Source of the DNA: Scleromitrula shiraiana
Taxonomy: Eukaryota > Ascomycota > Leotiomycetes > Helotiales > Sclerotiniaceae
Direction: 5' to 3'
NCBI GenBank assembly: GCA_028455995.1
Contig: JABELC010000006.1
Span: 620,001 to 684,000 of the forward strand
DNA length: 64,000 nt
Position numbers and translations under genes: made by a program. Within the stretch, counting starts at the first letter, position 1. The number at the start of each line of letters is the position of its first letter. Shown in pieces: positions 38,921 to 48,378 of the stretch. Under the pieces are notes generated by a model. The model worked only from the letters and a program-made list of their open reading frames with translations. It was not told the origin of the DNA and made no database searches.

Positions 38921-40275
38921 TGGCTTGTTTTGTTGCACGTCTGAAATTTCCGTACAAATAGCTCTCCCTGTATGCGTGGAAAATCCTCAAGCTGGAGGTA
39001 TACGATCACGATAATGTAACTACCGTATCTAACTATCCAATTCACTATCAACTGGCTATTCATTCTTCTCTCTCCAGAACCACAATGGGTGTGTATGTGG
39101 TGATCAGTGTGTTTGGATTGATTATAAACGGGTCCTGGTGTTTCTAGAATTGATATATGCCATTAACCTAGAAATTTGTACTTCATGGTCTGGCCAAGTG
39201 ATTGTTCGCTTCACCCTGCATATCAGACGGGACATAAAAAGCTTTTGTTGCATGTCTAAGATCCCACGGTCAGGCATGAAAACGGTAGGCAGTTGAAGTG
39301 AACAACTATTCTCAGAATATCTAACTCACATCTACATTGGAGTTTCACAGACAGCATCTAACGTTCCAATGACCTTATTCGATCCAGACACGCAATTGCT
39401 CCTTTCTAGGTTGGATAAGGTAGAATTGAAATTACTTGTTGCATATCTGGAGTTGGATCATTAGTTGTTGGGTATACGGAAGGGAAACAGTAATAAGTAG
39501 CTGAAGTAGTCCTGATGCTGAATACTCACAAATCACCTAGAATATTACACCTTGTATTTAGATTGCAGACAGTAGTGTTCACTTCACTGTCTCAACTTAA
39601 GAATAAGGGATACCATAACTTAGCGCACCTTTTGGATAGCATTTTTTGTATATAGAAGATCAAGATCTTATCAAAAATAGAGACATAACTTGCCCAGGTG
39701 AATTTTCTCTGAAATCCTACACACGAGGCGTCTAGTTAATCCGGCTAGTGCACAGATATTTGGTATCTCTTATTCTTGAGTTGACGTTCAATTCAGACAT
39801 GCAACAAAACTACCCCATATTCCATCTGATCTAGACGATTATTCACTTCCAAATTTGTTTAATACTATGAGATGAGATTGGGCATGAGGGTTTTGTTGCA
39901 TATCTAAAACCTCACCTTCAAGTTGTGCCATGAAACTTGAAAATAAGGTCTAGCCATGATGGAGTTGTTGAATATTCTCAAAGTACATTGTATATTGTAC
40001 ATCGCAGACGGCAGCGTTTAGGGCTCTTGAAGTATTAGATGCTTCACAAAACTGGTTGATATTCCATCTAATGTTATCCATAGGTCAGTTGTTGTTCATT
40101 TTCAGGTTTATTGATCTGAAAGAATGATACTTATCGACGTGGGGTGGCTCAGTATCTTCTTTTTCAATGAATAGACAATGGATAGAGATTACTCTGGGAT
40201 TGAAAAAACTGGATTTAAGGGACAAGGAAACACACCCAACTGAATAAGATAACGTTTTTTTTGCATGAGATTAGA
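38921..40275 (-). repeat. Degenerate tandem repeat array, locus 2 (inverted relative to locus 1)
   Basis: The motif TTTTGTTGCAYRTCT recurs near 38928, 39243, 39436 and 39890, with the opposite-sense form CAGACATGCAACAAAACT at 39794. At 39243-39298, TTTTGTTGCATGTCTAAGAT is followed by AACGGTAGGCAGTTGAAGT. That is the reverse complement, in the same order, of the block at 22445-22506. A third sub-motif, GCAGACRGCAGYGTT, appears near 39350, 39566 and 40003. This is therefore the same family as locus 1, about 17 kb away and in the opposite orientation. No coding capacity is seen. Confidence 0.8.
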
Positions 40276-40519
40276 AACACCAATGTCTATATCATGCATG
40301 GAATATAAAGCGCTCTCTCATCATGACAATATACTCTTGCTCTCCACTTTCTGAAAATATCTTATGTACAATTCTGCCACTCAAATTCTCCACTGGCAGT
40401 GATCTCCAATCCAAAAATATATTTATGTAGACATAGCAAGTCTGTCCAAACCGAGATACTAATACTTTAGATAATCTCAGCTTGAATTCTGAATTTTAAA
40501 TTGGTAATTCGTGAGTCGC

Positions 40520-41401
40520 CTAATCTTGCTCGAGCGTCCTCGTTGATAATCTTTTCGACCTTCTTTGACCATCTCTTCGATCGGTCAAGAAACCCTTCCA
40601 AACAGCCTCCCAAGCTTTCTTGAAATCAACCAACAACTCCGTCTTGTCTTCGTTCTTGATTTCCATCTTCTCGATTCCAAGCACATGATCACTCAACCTT
40701 TTCACCATTCCCGCAGCCCAACTCTTCACTCCTTCAATTCCATCCATACTTAAATCAAAACCTTCCGAAGAGATAAACACTTCCCTTGCCAAGCAGTCTA
40801 CTCGATTCTTCCACTCCATGACCTCGCCATTGATCGACTGTAAGCGCTCTTGATCAACAGTTCTGATAACATAATTGTTCAAGAGACTTTCGAGTCGACT
40901 ACGAAGGTGATATGATTGCTCCACCAACATCAGTAGCTCATGTGGTGGTTCGAAGAATATGTTGGAGTTATGAAAGTAGGCTGTAAAGCCATATTTATGT
41001 CCTTTACATTGAGGACAGGTCGGGGCCTTTGGTGGAGGATACGCAGCCGCCGCAAGATGAGTAGTAGATGAAGGATGAATGGATGAGTTTCCCTTCACTT
41101 CAAGACGGAGTAGAGAGGAATAAAGTGGTTTTTGGAAAGGTGGCGGAGTACTCATTGGTGAGATGGAACCCATTGACCTCTCTCCATGTGACTCGGATGA
41201 GGAACTTGCCTGTGATGAGGAATGGAAATTGATCGACTCAAACCTAGATGATTGTGTTGGTTGAGGAAAGCCGCAAGGTTCGTGATGCGGGCTTAAGGAT
41301 GGAGACAGAGAAGAAGAGAGTTCATAATGAAGATGTGTTGATGATGGTGGGAATTTGAACGTTTCGAAGGATGAGATTGTTTCGGGCGCAGGGATGGTCA
41401 T
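40520..41401 (-). CDS. Unknown protein with a CxxC motif and helical C-terminal half, 293 aa
   Basis: One open frame of 293 codons starts at the ATG ending at 41401, 517 bases from and divergent to POP1. Residues 1-125 are Ser/Pro-rich and low complexity. A CPQCKGHKYGFTAYF segment at about residues 133-147 has a single CxxC pair, too little for a zinc finger unless it dimerises. The C-terminal half is helical and charged (LVEQSYHLRSRLESLLNNYV; VEWKNRVDCLA-like; KAWEAVWKGFLTDR) and ends in a basic stretch (RRSKRLSTRT). I recognise no family. It has ordinary coding character, with no in-frame stop in about 880 bases and a folded-looking second half. It could be lineage-specific. Confidence 0.75.
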   Translation of the reverse strand: MTIPAPETISSFETFKFPPSSTHLHYELSSSLSPSLSPHHEPCGFPQPTQSSRFESINFHSSSQASSSSESHGERSMGSISPMSTPPPFQKPLYSSLLRLEVKGNSSIHPSSTTHLAAAAYPPPKAPTCPQCKGHKYGFTAYFHNSNIFFEPPHELLMLVEQSYHLRSRLESLLNNYVIRTVDQERLQSINGEVMEWKNRVDCLAREVFISSEGFDLSMDGIEGVKSWAAGMVKRLSDHVLGIEKMEIKNEDKTELLVDFKKAWEAVWKGFLTDRRDGQRRSKRLSTRTLEQD

Positions 41402-41918
41402 AGTAGTCTAAAATTACTTCCAGTGCAAGCAACATGAAAGTTTGAAAGATAGAAAGTTTTGGATATTTATACTTTTGTATTATAAAGAAGAGTAGACGAT
41501 ATAAAAAACCACAGGCAAGTAAAAAAATCACATTCAATCCAGAGGAAGAGAAATGGGAAGAAGGGAAAGAAGGAAGAAGGAGATGATAGTAACACAAAGG
41601 TGCAAACTCTGCCATTCCTTCCACTTCATTCTTAAAAGCAAAAGAGTTCAGTCAAACTTCTTTCTACTGTCATATTTGACATCTCATCATCCACTATCAT
41701 GAAAGCAATGTTCACATAACTTAGAAATATATATATATATAACATTTGATTTGTTTGTCAATACAATATAAAAGGGTTTGTATATGCTATGAAGTCGATG
41801 TGATCCATGAGAGCTTGAATGAAGTTTCACCGCTTTGGGCAGAATTTATTTTTTGAGATAGACAACCTTGATAGCTCTGGTGTAAACAACCATGGAAAAG
41901 TCATAACCTCAATTTATC
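41402..41918. promoter_or_regulatory. Divergent promoter region of the CxxC gene and POP1
   Basis: This 517-base spacer lies between two divergent starts. It contains a short AT dinucleotide run near 41730 and no ORF of note. No individual regulatory site can be named with confidence. Confidence 0.5.
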
Positions 41919-44609
41919 ATGGCTCCAAATAATAAACCGAATCCTTCCTCAAACTCTGGAAATGGAGATTCGAAAAAGCGCAAAGGTCCGCCTCAATCAA
42001 CCCCTGGTGCGGGAAGATATGCAGGAAACGGTCGCGATACGAAACGTGCCAAAACCAGAGATGCTCGATCGATATTGACACAAACAGCTGATGCTGCACT
42101 TAACAATGGAGATTTGGATTTACAGGCTTTTCTGAACGCGCGAGAATACGAAATAAAGGCCCTGGAAGATGGCATGCAAAGATCAAAAGAAGCTTTATCT
42201 ACAAGAGCCTTTCAGCAAGTCCCCAGGGATATGAGAAGGAGAACAGCAAGTCATAATGTAAAGAGAGTTCCAAAACGCCTACAAAAACGAGGGGCAAGAG
42301 AAATGAAAGAGGACAATACACCAACTGTGAAAGCGAATAAGAGAAAACCAGGAAGTACGAGAGGTCGCATACGGGCAGAGACGGCTAAGAAGTTAGGTAT
42401 TCTGGCAATGAAGAAGAGGACGTCAAAAAGTACAATTGATACTGAAGGGATTGCGACGCGAGTAGCGAGGCCTAAAATACGAAAGAATGCGTTGAATAAC
42501 CCCCCGAAACCTAAAGCAAAATTCCGGAAACGTCAGATTCATAAAACATGGTTGCCTACTCATTTGTGGCATGCCAAAAGGGCGACTATGACAGAACCTA
42601 AAAATCCGCTTTGGAGAATGGCTATACCACTTACCTCAACAGAGAAATCATATCGACCAACACATAGAGCGGGAGGAAGCAAAGGGGCTATTGCTTGGGA
42701 CATGAGTTACATGAGTACTATTGGATTAAGTGGTCCAGTCGAAAGTCTTGGGAAAGTTCTCACTGCCATTGGGATTCCGGAGGCAGACATAAGTGGTGCT
42801 AGGGGTGAGAAGTGGAGGAGGGGCAGAAGGAGCTGGAATGGATGGTTAAGCAAACAATTCAAGGATCAAACAATACAAATTTGTCCTGCCGTTGCGTTCT
42901 GGGATATTATTGCAGAAGAATCTTCAGATGCGAGGGCTACCAATGTATCGAAGAAGCCAATAAGACAAGTCTTTATAAGATTACATCCTTCTGCATTCCT
43001 TGAGACCTGGACCGAGTTGCTTCATTTATCAAAGTTACAACGACCTAGTGTCCAGCTTGAAGATCTTCGCTTCGAAATTGGGAGTATTGAGATAACAGGT
43101 CCTGGCTCTACAGAAGCTTTACTGGGAATCCTCCATCCATACCCTATATCTGAAGATAAGTTGGAACCACATGGAAAAGTTTTCACCTCTTTAGCTGGTG
43201 TGACAAATCCAGCATCATCCCCCCCGAACTCTATACTATCATTTTCTATAATGGACCCCAGGCTTCGCTATCCACCTCGTAAAATTACTCTTCCCAATCC
43301 CGCTGATGAGGAGGCCAGTTTTAGTCTCCTCGAAACATTATCTACCTGGCCAGCAGACAAACTCGATGCTTCATCACCCCTCTTCAACCGAAACTCAAGA
43401 TATGAGGGAACGCGCCTCCCTTCGCAGAAAGCCCTAAATCGTCGCAAGGCTTTAGCCCCGCCAGGGACCTTTCCATCTATTACGAATCGTGATCCTTCGA
43501 TACCAATCATGCTTCTCACATCTAGATTATCATCTGATTCCTCGGCGCAAGGTAGCTGGACGCTTCTTGCTCCTTGGAAATGTATACTGCCCATATGGTA
43601 TGGCTTAGTACACTATCCTCTCTCATCTGGAGGGAACCCTCGTTTCGGAGGTCTGAACGAACTAAGACAAATCTATTTCGAGCACGGGGTTCCATGGTTT
43701 CCAGCCGATTATCCAGGAACTAATGTTGGATATGGTTGGGAGATAGAACAGAGGGAGAAGAGAAAACGAGATTGGGATAAAAGACCAAGGGGGAAGAGAG
43801 TTGAATGGAAGTCTCTTGACCTTGGTGGTGGAAGGAAGGGGGAAGTTGGGTTAGGCTGGGCATGTGATTTGGAAAAAGTAGCTGGATTATCTACCACGGC
43901 TGATAGCGAGCCAAGCACACCAAATTCCGGTACCGAATCCACGGAAGCACCAGCCAACCCCATCGAGAATCCTTGCAACTATCTTCGAAGCAAACCATTC
44001 TCCTCTCTACTTTCCTCACCTAATACAGGTCTTCCACCTCCAAATTCAATCACCACCGTCCGCCTCACACTACTTTCCCGGGGCGTCGCCACTCCCTGCG
44101 CACGCATCTACCGACTTCCATCCGATCCCAAACCCGGTAGTGATGAATCTAATAACACCATCCCGATCTCCGCTCTTCCACCAACTCTCCGCCAACAATG
44201 GCTATCTCTAGTTCCTACCCCAACAGGCTCCAAGCCACCACCTTCCGCTAAAAACTCCAAAGTTATATTAAAAAATCTCGGTCGAATCCCTCTAAATACA
44301 CCTCTTCCGCAACGAGTTCGTCTACTCGCCGAACAACTTCTGCAAAATCCCGCAATGCCGTATCCGAAGGTTAAAAACGGTGATGATGTAGATGGCCATC
44401 CTTTAGTTCCTGATGAAGAAAACATCGTTGGTTTTGTAACGACGGGAGAATTTAATTTAGCAGAGGGGAAAGGTGTTGCTATTGGGACCGTTTTCGTGGG
44501 AGAGATGGTGAAGGAGGTGTGGAGTAGAGGGGCTAAGGAGGGGAGATTATGTATAGTTAGGAATGCGGGGGAGACGGTTGGAAGATTGGCGAGGTGGGAT
44601 GTTGTTTGA
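41919..44609 (+). CDS. POP1: RNase P / RNase MRP protein subunit Pop1
   Basis: This is the largest protein subunit of ribonuclease P and RNase MRP, nucleolar ribonucleoproteins that mature tRNA 5' ends and process pre-rRNA. The single-exon frame gives 896 aa, close to the family norm. The N terminus is basic and low complexity, with SILTQTADAALNNGDLDLQA at about residues 51-70. The Pop1 core begins near residue 60 with FLNAREYEIKALE. The conserved FRKRQIHKTWLPTHLWHAKR block lies near 203-222 and WRMAIPLTSTEKSYRPTHRA near 230-250. The POPLD domain, LLAPWKCILPIWYGLVHYPL followed by NPRFGGLNELRQIYFEHGVP, lies near 548-600. The C-terminal IVGFVTTGEFNLAEGKGVAI near 836 is also typical. The start ATG (TATCATGG) gives an N terminus of the expected type. 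The assignment is firm. Confidence 0.96.
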   Translation: MAPNNKPNPSSNSGNGDSKKRKGPPQSTPGAGRYAGNGRDTKRAKTRDARSILTQTADAALNNGDLDLQAFLNAREYEIKALEDGMQRSKEALSTRAFQQVPRDMRRRTASHNVKRVPKRLQKRGAREMKEDNTPTVKANKRKPGSTRGRIRAETAKKLGILAMKKRTSKSTIDTEGIATRVARPKIRKNALNNPPKPKAKFRKRQIHKTWLPTHLWHAKRATMTEPKNPLWRMAIPLTSTEKSYRPTHRAGGSKGAIAWDMSYMSTIGLSGPVESLGKVLTAIGIPEADISGARGEKWRRGRRSWNGWLSKQFKDQTIQICPAVAFWDIIAEESSDARATNVSKKPIRQVFIRLHPSAFLETWTELLHLSKLQRPSVQLEDLRFEIGSIEITGPGSTEALLGILHPYPISEDKLEPHGKVFTSLAGVTNPASSPPNSILSFSIMDPRLRYPPRKITLPNPADEEASFSLLETLSTWPADKLDASSPLFNRNSRYEGTRLPSQKALNRRKALAPPGTFPSITNRDPSIPIMLLTSRLSSDSSAQGSWTLLAPWKCILPIWYGLVHYPLSSGGNPRFGGLNELRQIYFEHGVPWFPADYPGTNVGYGWEIEQREKRKRDWDKRPRGKRVEWKSLDLGGGRKGEVGLGWACDLEKVAGLSTTADSEPSTPNSGTESTEAPANPIENPCNYLRSKPFSSLLSSPNTGLPPPNSITTVRLTLLSRGVATPCARIYRLPSDPKPGSDESNNTIPISALPPTLRQQWLSLVPTPTGSKPPPSAKNSKVILKNLGRIPLNTPLPQRVRLLAEQLLQNPAMPYPKVKNGDDVDGHPLVPDEENIVGFVTTGEFNLAEGKGVAIGTVFVGEMVKEVWSRGAKEGRLCIVRNAGETVGRLARWDVV

Positions 44610-45138
44610 TTGATGAGATGGATTGTAGAATTAATGATAAATATTATTTTCATGATTATAGCTTGCAAGTGACACATGGTAGAATATCCTTGCAGTATTC
44701 GATTACATTGTGATGCATATATGGATAGATGGAGAACAGATAGAAAATTGTCTCGGATACAAATGGTTGTAGAACACACAAACGAAAATGCATAGACTAG
44801 TTGGGTTTCAATTTGAAGCACAGTATACTCTGGCTTCGGCGATACAGTGCACTTGAAAATCAACGACTCCTTTGAACCTACCCAAAAGTGTTAAGATATG
44901 ATAAGGAGAGAGAATTGAAGTATAAAACTCGTATATTGCACGACTCCTACCCGAACATGCAAGATGTATATCTATATATACTCGTTCGATGCTACGTTAA
45001 CTTCCTACGTCCCAATGACTGTTAGGAAAACACTATCCCAACTCTTCAATCTAATCCAGCCTAGTGGTGAACCCTCCTTTGATTGTTATAGACACTCGTA
45101 TTGAATTAATCATTTTGTATGATGGCTAAAAATGCGGG
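44610..45138. other. POP1 3' region, no gene
   Basis: Ordinary AT-leaning spacer runs up to the left terminal inverted repeat of the AT-rich element. Minus-strand ORFs overlapping the end of POP1 are shadows. Confidence 0.6.
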
Positions 45139-45190
45139 TTACGCATTACATAGTAATCGCTTAGCATCGGAACGTACGGCCGCCTACCCT
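45139..45190 (+). repeat. Left terminal inverted repeat
   Basis: This end pairs with 46735-46785. It contains an internal palindrome-like core ATTACATAGTAAT, and a weaker second copy of the core (CCGATTACATTGTAAT) lies just inside, near 45196-45212. Confidence 0.8.
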
Positions 45191-46198
45191 CCGATTACAT
45201 TGTAATTCATTTTTTTAAGGCATCAATTTTTAATTATCAAGTTTTAGTTATCAATTTTTAATTATTAATATAAAGTTAATATATATTAAAAATATATTTT
45301 ATTATTATTTTATTATTAATATTTAATTAAATTTAAATTAAAATATATTAATATATTAATTATTAAAAAATCTTGAAAATTAATAATTTTATATAAATAA
45401 TTTTTTATATTAATATAAATTAATTAATTAATTATTTATAAAATTATTAAAAATATTAAATAAATATTATTTTTTTATTAAATTATTTATTATTAGAATT
45501 TAAAGATTAAATATTAATAATTTAAAAATTTATAATATTTATTAAAAATTAATAAATATAAAATAAAATTAATTAAATTATAAAAATATTATAATTTTAA
45601 TTTATTAAACTTAAATAAAATAAATTATTATATTAAAAAATATTAAAATATATATAAATATATAAATAAAATTTTTTTATTTAATATAATATTATTAAAA
45701 AATTAAATTTAAAGATTTTATTTAAATTAAAATTATATTAAATAATATTTTAATATAATAAATATAAAAATTTAAATTAATATATAATAATTTAAAATTT
45801 AAAGTAAATTGAAAAATTTTTAAAAATTAAAATTATAATAATATTTAATATTTATATTAAATAAAATCTTTTTTATATATTTAAATATATTTTTATTATT
45901 TTTTATTATATAAAATATTTTTAGAAGAATTAAAATTAAATTTAAATTAAAATGTTGAATATTAAATTAAATAATATTTTAATATAATATTTTAAATTTT
46001 AAAAAATTATTTTAATTAAAAAGAATATATATAATTAAATAAAATAATAAAAATTATAAAAATAATTTTAATTAATTTATTTATATTAATATAAAAAATA
46101 ATTTATATAAAATTATTGATTTTAAAAAACTTTAATAATTAATATATATTTTAATTTTAATTTAATTAAATAATATAATTATAATATAATTATAATAA

Positions 46199-46316
46199 TA
46201 TATTTATAATATACTTATAATATACTTATAATATATTAGTATTTATAATATATTTATAATATATTTATAATATATTTATAATATATTTATAATATATTTA
46301 TAATATATTTATAATA
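46199..46316 (+). repeat. 11-bp tandem repeat TATTTATAATA in the AT block
   Basis: About ten copies of an 11-base A/T unit run head to tail, with an isolated C in two early copies (TACTTATAATA), as expected if remaining C is being lost. Confidence 0.9.
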
Positions 46317-46430
46317 TAAATTAAATTATAATATATTTATAAAATCATTAACTTTAACTTTTCTTAATAATTATTATATATTTTATATATTTTAAAATTA
46401 AATTAAATTTAAATTTAATAATAAAGAAAA

Positions 46431-46530
46431 TATAAAAAAATATAAAAAAATATAAAAAAATATAAAAAAATATAAAAAAATATAAAAAAATATAAAAAAA
46501 TATAAAAAAATATAAAAAAATATAAAAAAA
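46431..46530 (+). repeat. Ten perfect copies of TATAAAAAAA
   Basis: Ten identical 10-base units lie head to tail within the AT block, followed by A-rich variants to about 46600. The perfect identity points to recent slippage expansion or assembly behaviour. Confidence 0.95.
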
Positions 46531-46734
46531 AATAAAATAAAATAAAATAAAAGAAAAATAAAAAAAATAAAAAAAAATAAAAATAAAAAAATATTAAAAA
46601 ATATAAAAATTATAATATAAAAAAAAGTTAATTATCAATAATTTAAATTTATATTAAATATAGTACAATTCTATGATTTTAGTTTCAAATTCAAGTTTAA
46701 TCATCATATGATTTCTGCCTTAATCATGTGATTG

Positions 46735-46785
46735 ATGCCTAGCGCCATTACGTTCCTATGCTTAGCGATTACCATGTAATGTGTA
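46735..46785 (-). repeat. Right terminal inverted repeat
   Basis: This is the inverted partner of 45139-45190. The best match is TACGTTCCTATGCTTAGCGA, then TTACCATGTAATGTGTA. Confidence 0.8.
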
Positions 46786-47492
46786 GATTCCTAAAAATGG
46801 GGGTTAGAGAAAATGGCTTGGGTACATTTAACGTCACAATAAACATAAAAAGAAACATGGTAAAGTTTAGGTTCTGAATGCAATAGTACTTACTATGTTC
46901 ATCATGGAAAAGGTGATACTGTAAATTACAGAACCATCTATTTTATACTGTTTTTCTAAAGTCATATCCAGCATCAAACAGTCGAAAAGAGTGCAAGGGT
47001 TCCCAAAACGAACCAGAACCAACACATATGATACAAGAGAAAGCCCCCTAAACGTTAATGACGAAGCTTCTCAGATAAGAATCTTGAGAAGTAAAAACCA
47101 AGGGCCCCAGAAACTAGTTCAATCGAACCCATATGATACAACAGAAAAACTCGGCAAAATATCTTCAAAGAAGGCTCATTACAAGTAGGTTAATGAAACA
47201 GGTAGAAAGCCCCCGAAATAAAACAAATCCAACACATATAACAGAAAAGGAGGTTCAGGAAAATGCCAACAATGAGGCCTCATAGCTCAGTAGCTATAAA
47301 TTTGAGTGTGATGACCACCGAAGTGGACTAAATTCGACGGATATGAAAGCAGAAGTGACGGAGAATGCGATCTGGATCCCAATCAAACAACACACCCCAA
47401 AATTGGCCAGAAAGAAAATGTGTATGCATAGATGCTCCCACTCCCAATAACATCATGGCTTGACGAGCGTGGGTTGCAGAAGCTCTTGAAGT
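46786..47492. other. Spacer with degenerate repeats
   Basis: Within 47000-47260 a phrase like CCAACACATATGATACAAGA followed by AAAGCCCCC appears about three times with changes, so this looks like an old short tandem duplication. The 65-codon ORF at 46991 spans it and is not called. Confidence 0.5.
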
Positions 47493-48378
47493 TTACTGAC
47501 GTTTAGGCAAGAGAGCCGCTAACGGCACTATTCTTGGGCACAAATCCTCATTGGGGTTATCGGAATCTTTGTGGTATGTAACTCGAAAGCGGCTTTCGAT
47601 GCACTCTTTAACGCGTTCATCGATACTAGCGCCTTCAAGGCGACCCTAAAAACCCAGTTAGTACAATGTTCTTTTAATTAGAGACGTCTCGGTCAAATAT
47701 ATGCGAGTCCGGGAAGTATACCCCTGTTGACATATCCTTTTTCAAAGTCCGCATCGCCATCATTTTCACCACACGAGTTCTCTCTAGTTGGGGGTAGTAC
47801 TCGGCTACTCTTTCAGCTCTTTTCTCTGCCGCGAATGCTTCGTCTTTAGATGGATGCTCTAAGCGAGCAGTACCGTCCGGCACTATGTAGCTGACAACAT
47901 GTCGATAATCCTCAAAATCCACATCTGTCACAGGCTCAGGCTCATTGATGAGTTGCTTGGCGGGCAACTCAGCATTGCGGGTATAACATATAACATCACC
48001 ATGATTTTTTTCTATCTCTTGTATGAATGGTAAAATTTTCCTTGTAATCGCAGCAATGGCCATGTATCGTACTTTACTAGGACGGGAGAGAGATTGCCAC
48101 TTTGACTGAATAACTTTGCGTCCGAAACCATTCCAATCCACTCGAGAACGATAGATGGCAGCACGTGCGGAGTGTGGCTGTATATCAAATTTGTCCAGAG
48201 TTAGAATCCAATCACGAACTTTGCCAGAAATTATGACCCAGTTGGGGGAGGCTAGTCCGCATGCGGTGTACCAATCAACGGCGAGTAGGATAAGTCCGCT
48301 CTCCCAGTCCGCCCAGTCCGCCCAGCTGAAACCAGACTTTGCCATGTTGCTTGTGACCGAGGAGCTACTAGCGGACAT
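47493..48378 (-). CDS. Unknown two-exon protein, about 269 aa
   Basis: Exon 1 runs from the ATG at 48378 to about 47722 and exon 2 covers 47645-47493. The intron has a GTATAC donor, a TACTAAC branch site and a TTTTTAG acceptor, and the join is in phase. If the intron is ignored, the frame ends at 47674 with 234 aa. The spliced form adds GRLEGASIDERVKECIESRF and further residues ending in LLPKRQ. The N-terminal region holds WADWADWESGLILLAVDWYT and a Trp/Arg-rich segment; the middle is helical and the end charged (AFAAEKRAERVAEYYPQLER). I recognise no family. It sits about 700 bases from the AT-rich element in a gene-poor stretch and may be lineage-specific. The donor is non-canonical, so the exact junction is uncertain. 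Confidence 0.6.

Larger units (their letters stand above)
45139..46785. mobile_element. AT-rich element with terminal inverted repeats, heavily mutated
   Basis: Two outward-facing ends match in inverted orientation. The left end starts at 45139 and reads TACGCATTACATAGTAATCG, then CTTAGCATCGGAACGTACGG. The reverse complement of the right end (46735-46785) reads TACACATTACATGGTAATCG, then CTAAGCATAGGAACGTAATGG. About 34 of 40 core bases agree and several differences are C/T or G/A transitions. The interior, about 45210-46660, is almost entirely A and T and contains tandem arrays. A TIR-type DNA element eroded by repeat-induced point mutation would look like this. No transposase reading frame survives, so the superfamily is unknown, and I saw no clear target-site duplication. 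Confidence 0.75.

Noticed and set aside
47281..47345. Possible C/D-box snoRNA (TGATGA-like motif)
   Set aside because: The second box and terminal stem could not be placed convincingly, so there is not enough support.
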